Positions 13,852-16,232 of a DNA stretch of 16,232 nt are shown here, piece after piece. Origin of the DNA: CAZOVB01 sp046541415 (GTDB lineage: Bacteria; Planctomycetota; Phycisphaerae; SM23-33); NCBI GenBank assembly GCA_046541415.1, contig JBKHDI010000084.1, positions 1-16,232 on the forward strand, in the 5' to 3' direction. The translations under genes were made by a program, and so were the position numbers. Under the pieces are notes generated by a model that saw nothing but the letters and a program-made list of their open reading frames with translations, was not told the DNA's origin and made no database searches. Within the stretch, counting starts at the first letter, position 1, and every line of letters begins with the position of its first letter.

Positions 13852-15048
13852 ATGTCCTATCTGCAAGACATCCAGGCCCAGCTGGACGAGATGGCCGGTG
13901 CGGGCCTGATCCGCCGTCCCGTGCAGCTGGATTCGCCCGTCGGGCCCCGCGTACAGGTCGACGGCAGGGAACTGCTCTGCCTGTGCAGCAACGACTACCT
14001 CTGCCTGGCCGACGACCCGCGGATCAAGCAGGCGGCGATCGAGGCGATCCACGCCTGGGGCGTCGGATCGGGCGCTTCGCGGCTGGTCAGCGGCACGATG
14101 CAGCCGCACGTGCAGCTCGAGGCCGCCCTGGCCGATTTCAAAGGCACCGAAGCTGCCCTGGTCACCTCCACCGGCTGGATGGCCAACCAGGTCGCCATCT
14201 CCGCCCTGGCCTCTCGGGGCGACTTGATCCTCTGCGACAAGCTCAACCACGCCAGCATCGTCGATGCATCCCTGGCCAGCGGCGCCCGCGTCCGGACGTA
14301 TCGCCACGGAGATACCGACCGGCTGGAACAACTGCTGGCCCGCCACCGCGGCCGGCACGGCCGGACCGTCATCGTCACCGACGCGGTCTTCTCGATGGAC
14401 GGCGACCTGGCGCCGCTGGAGCGGATCGTCCAGCTCAGCCAGCAGTACGAGGCGATCCTGGTCATCGACGAGGCGCACGGTACGGGCGTGCTGGGCCAGC
14501 GGGGCAGGGGAGCGGCTGAACTGCTGGGCGTCGAGCAGCAGGTCGACCTCGTCGTCGGCACGCTGTCTAAAGCCCTGGGAGGCCTGGGCGGTTTCATCGC
14601 CGCCGGGGATCTGCTGATCCGGCAGATCCGCAACACCGCCCGTCCCTACATCTACACTACGGCCCCGCCGCCTGCGATCTGCCGGGCCCTGGTCGAATCG
14701 CTCCGGATCGTCCGCGATCAGCCCCAGCGGCGGCGGAAGTTGCTGGCCCTGGCCGACAGGCTGCGGCGGAAACTCGGGCAGATGCACCTCTCGGCCGGCG
14801 ACTCGGCCAGCCAGATCATCCCCATCGTCATCGGCGAGGCAGGCGACGCCGTCGCCGTCAGTCAACACCTGCTGGAGGCGGGGTTCCTGGTCCCGGCGAT
14901 CCGCCCCCCGACCGTGCCCCGCGGTTCCAGTCGCCTGCGGGTGAGCCTCTGCTCGGGCCACACCGAGGCGGACATCGACGCGTTCTGCCGGGCCCTGCCG
15001 GAGGCGCTGGCCGCCTGCGGCGTCCGGACCGGCCAGGTGAAACCATGA
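13852..15048 (+). CDS. bioF: 8-amino-7-oxononanoate synthase (BioF-like; alpha-oxoamine synthase)
   Basis: It should condense pimeloyl-ACP or pimeloyl-CoA with L-alanine to give 8-amino-7-oxononanoate in biotin synthesis, using PLP. The 398-residue fold-type I enzyme shows LCSNDYLCLA (44-53), the stacking-His segment NHAS (132-135), FSMDGD (180-185), IDEAHGTG with Asp206 and His209 (205-212), and the PLP lysine Lys240 in GTLSKALGG. The C-terminal RPPTVPRGSSRLRVSLCSGHT (read as RPPTVP, 351-356, and RLRVS) favours BioF; glycine C-acetyltransferase (Kbl) typically lacks RPPTVP. No other bio gene is in view, so the biotin role is by homology. No Shine-Dalgarno precedes the ATG at 13852, consistent with a very short or absent leader. 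Its stop overlaps the coaE start (ATGA). Confidence 0.85.
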   Translation: MSYLQDIQAQLDEMAGAGLIRRPVQLDSPVGPRVQVDGRELLCLCSNDYLCLADDPRIKQAAIEAIHAWGVGSGASRLVSGTMQPHVQLEAALADFKGTEAALVTSTGWMANQVAISALASRGDLILCDKLNHASIVDASLASGARVRTYRHGDTDRLEQLLARHRGRHGRTVIVTDAVFSMDGDLAPLERIVQLSQQYEAILVIDEAHGTGVLGQRGRGAAELLGVEQQVDLVVGTLSKALGGLGGFIAAGDLLIRQIRNTARPYIYTTAPPPAICRALVESLRIVRDQPQRRRKLLALADRLRRKLGQMHLSAGDSASQIIPIVIGEAGDAVAVSQHLLEAGFLVPAIRPPTVPRGSSRLRVSLCSGHTEADIDAFCRALPEALAACGVRTGQVKP

Positions 15049-15674
15049 CGCCCGGGCGATCAGACAAGCCGGTAATCGGCCTGGTCGGGGGCGTCGGGTC
15101 GGGCAAGAGCACTGCCGCCGACATGCTCGTCGAACTGGGCTGTGCGAAGGTCGACGGCGACCGCATCGGCCACGATCTGCTGGACAACCCCGCCGTGGCC
15201 GAGCAGATCCGCCGCCGGTTCGGCGGGGAGGTCTTCCAGAAGACCGGCGCGGTCGACCGCAAGGCCCTGGCCCGGCGGGTCTTCGACGACCCGGCCGCCC
15301 TGGAGCGTCTCAACGCGATCATGCGCCCGCGGATCCGGGCCGAAATCGAGCGACAGGTCGCCGCCGCCCAGGCCGACCCGGACGTCGCGGCGATTGTGCT
15401 GGATGCGGCGATTCTGCTCGAAGCCGGCTGGGACGACATCGCCACGCGCCTGGTCTTCGTCCGCTCGGCAGACGACCAGCGCCTGGATCGCGTAAAACGG
15501 GGGCGAAACTGGGATGAGGCCCAGTGGCAGGGGCGTGAAAAATCGCAGTTTGCGATTGACAGAAAAGCCGCTTCGTGCTCAGATGTTCTGGACAACAGTT
15601 CGAGCGTATCCTGCCTGCACGAACACGTACGCGAGTTATTCCAACGGATCGTCCATCCTGCGGACCCTGCCTGA
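15045..15674 (+). CDS. coaE: Dephospho-CoA kinase
   Basis: It phosphorylates the 3'-OH of dephospho-CoA with ATP, the last step of CoA synthesis. The ATG overlaps the bioF stop by four bases, so the two are translationally coupled. The 209-residue product has the Walker A P-loop GGVGSGKS at residues 15-22, the DGDRIGHDLL segment (37-46) in the CoA-binding position of the family's DAD..aH motif, and the mid-protein VLDAAILLEAGW (118-129), matching the family's D.PLLfE. An arginine-rich lid follows at about 147-164 (RVKRGRNWDEAQWQGRE). The C-terminal third (SDVLDNSSSVSCL) corresponds to the usual ADxVIDNxG segment in a divergent form. All core motifs are present. Coupling to bioF links two cofactor pathways but is probably incidental. 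Confidence 0.95.
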   Translation: MTPGRSDKPVIGLVGGVGSGKSTAADMLVELGCAKVDGDRIGHDLLDNPAVAEQIRRRFGGEVFQKTGAVDRKALARRVFDDPAALERLNAIMRPRIRAEIERQVAAAQADPDVAAIVLDAAILLEAGWDDIATRLVFVRSADDQRLDRVKRGRNWDEAQWQGREKSQFAIDRKAASCSDVLDNSSSVSCLHEHVRELFQRIVHPADPA

Positions 15675-15903
15675 CTCGCTTTCGACTCGCTGCCGGCATG
15701 GCTGCTGCGAACACCAACCCACAAAACACCCGCCGCAGATCACGTCTGTTTGAGACCGTCCGACCAATGACAGGGGGCCTGGTTTCTGTCGTGTTCTGTC
15801 GGCCTGACAAACCTGCGAACTACACCCGCCGGCACACACCCGATCACGTTTCCAGCTGAGGGGCACCCGACTGCGGGCTCTCGGCGTTTCGGAGGCTACC
15901 GAC
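15675..15903 (+). promoter_or_regulatory. Leader/intergenic region before the charged C-terminal gene
   Basis: No gene is supported in this 229-bp spacer. Two short direct repeats recur about 100 bp apart: ACACCCGCCG (15726-15735 and 15822-15831) and GATCACGT (15738-15745 and 15842-15849). The second copies have a longer gap between the two words. A GGAGG at 15891-15895 (ribosome site) ends the region. Rho genes are often self-regulated in their leader, so this could be a leader with regulatory content, but that is inference. Confidence 0.35.
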
Positions 15904-16232
15904 ATGGCAAAAGAAGAGAAAGAAAAGAAGACCACCTCGCCCAAACGCGTCCCCCGCGCAGCCAAGAAGACGGCCAAGAAGACGGCCAAGAAGGCTGCCG
16001 GGAAGACCGCCAGGAAGACCTCCGGTGCTTCCCCCAAGCGCGTCCGCCGCAAAAAGGATCCGCAGGTCGAGATCGAGCCCGACGAGGGCAAGGTCCTGAT
16101 CGACGGTGAACTGGTCAGTCTCGACGAAATCGAACCGCTGGACGAGGAAGTCCAGGACCAGCCCGCCGATTTCCAGGACGGCGACGACGAAGACGAATAC
16201 CTCGACGTCCAGGACGAGAACGACGACGACGA
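15904..16232 (+). CDS. Highly charged protein, N-terminal part; probably transcription termination factor Rho (partial)
   Basis: The frame is open from ATG 15904 to the window edge (109 full codons), with GGAGG eight bases upstream. Residues 1-52 are lysine/arginine-rich: KRVPRAAKKTAKKTAKKAAG contains a 12-bp tandem DNA repeat (15961-15996), and SPKRV occurs twice (12-16 and 43-47). Residues 53-109 are strongly acidic (DEEVQDQ, DGDDEDEYLDVQDENDDD). None of the visible region is a catalytic domain. The gene follows coaE, and planctomycete rho genes commonly follow coaE and encode Rho with long charged N-terminal extensions; that identification is inference from context. A sigma factor or DNA-binding protein with similar tails is an alternative. 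The first recognisable Rho motifs (RNA-binding OB fold, P-loop) would lie beyond this window. Confidence 0.45.
   Translation, partial: MAKEEKEKKTTSPKRVPRAAKKTAKKTAKKAAGKTARKTSGASPKRVRRKKDPQVEIEPDEGKVLIDGELVSLDEIEPLDEEVQDQPADFQDGDDEDEYLDVQDENDDD

Overview
The window is about 16.2 kb of GC-rich bacterial DNA, densely and almost entirely chromosomal in character. Several signs point to a Planctomycetota (PVC group) genome, perhaps Phycisphaerae-like: a small protein matching the Minf_1886 family, which is restricted largely to Planctomycetes and Verrucomicrobia; a coaE gene followed by a protein with a long lysine-rich then acidic N-terminus, as seen in planctomycete Rho; and many lineage-type small membrane and lipoprotein genes. 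The taxonomic call is inference. No rRNA, tRNA, CRISPR array, phage or intact insertion sequence was found.

Layout. (1) 1-212: a short repeat cluster (a 15-bp inverted pair plus a 29-bp tandem repeat), resembling remains of a REP/transposase-associated element. (2) 213-1367, minus strand: a mutarotase-fold-like protein of unknown function, divergent from the next block. (3) 1560-4782, plus strand: metG, a Minf_1886 family gene, a 62-aa one-helix membrane protein (4-bp overlap) and an N-acetylmuramoyl-L-alanine amidase, probably one transcription unit. (4) 4783-5167: an AT-richer spacer with two inverted repeats, then a 59-aa gene with a strong ribosome binding site. (5) 5211-6071, minus strand, a GalU/RmlA-like nucleotidyltransferase, divergent from a large plus-strand polytopic membrane protein with a VanZ-like tail (6175-7713). 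(6) 10451-7736, minus strand: a two-helix membrane protein, an SPFH protein ending in a GYF_2-like domain, and a double zinc-ribbon protein with a C-terminal membrane anchor. (7) 13763-10561, minus strand: guaB, a lipoprotein and a class I DAHP synthase. (8) 13852-end, plus strand, divergent from guaB: bioF-like, coaE (4-bp overlap) and the start of a probable Rho.

How the genes fit together. Most are housekeeping: methionyl-tRNA charging, peptidoglycan hydrolysis, sugar-nucleotide synthesis, the first step of the shikimate pathway, guanine nucleotide synthesis, biotin synthesis and the last step of CoA synthesis. The least ordinary parts are the SPFH / zinc-ribbon / two-helix membrane cluster, which resembles half of the Bacillus ydjFGHI (PspA-linked) module with its domains rearranged, and the highly charged protein that runs off the right edge. 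I see no strong evidence for a wholly new system; the SPFH cluster is the best candidate for follow-up.
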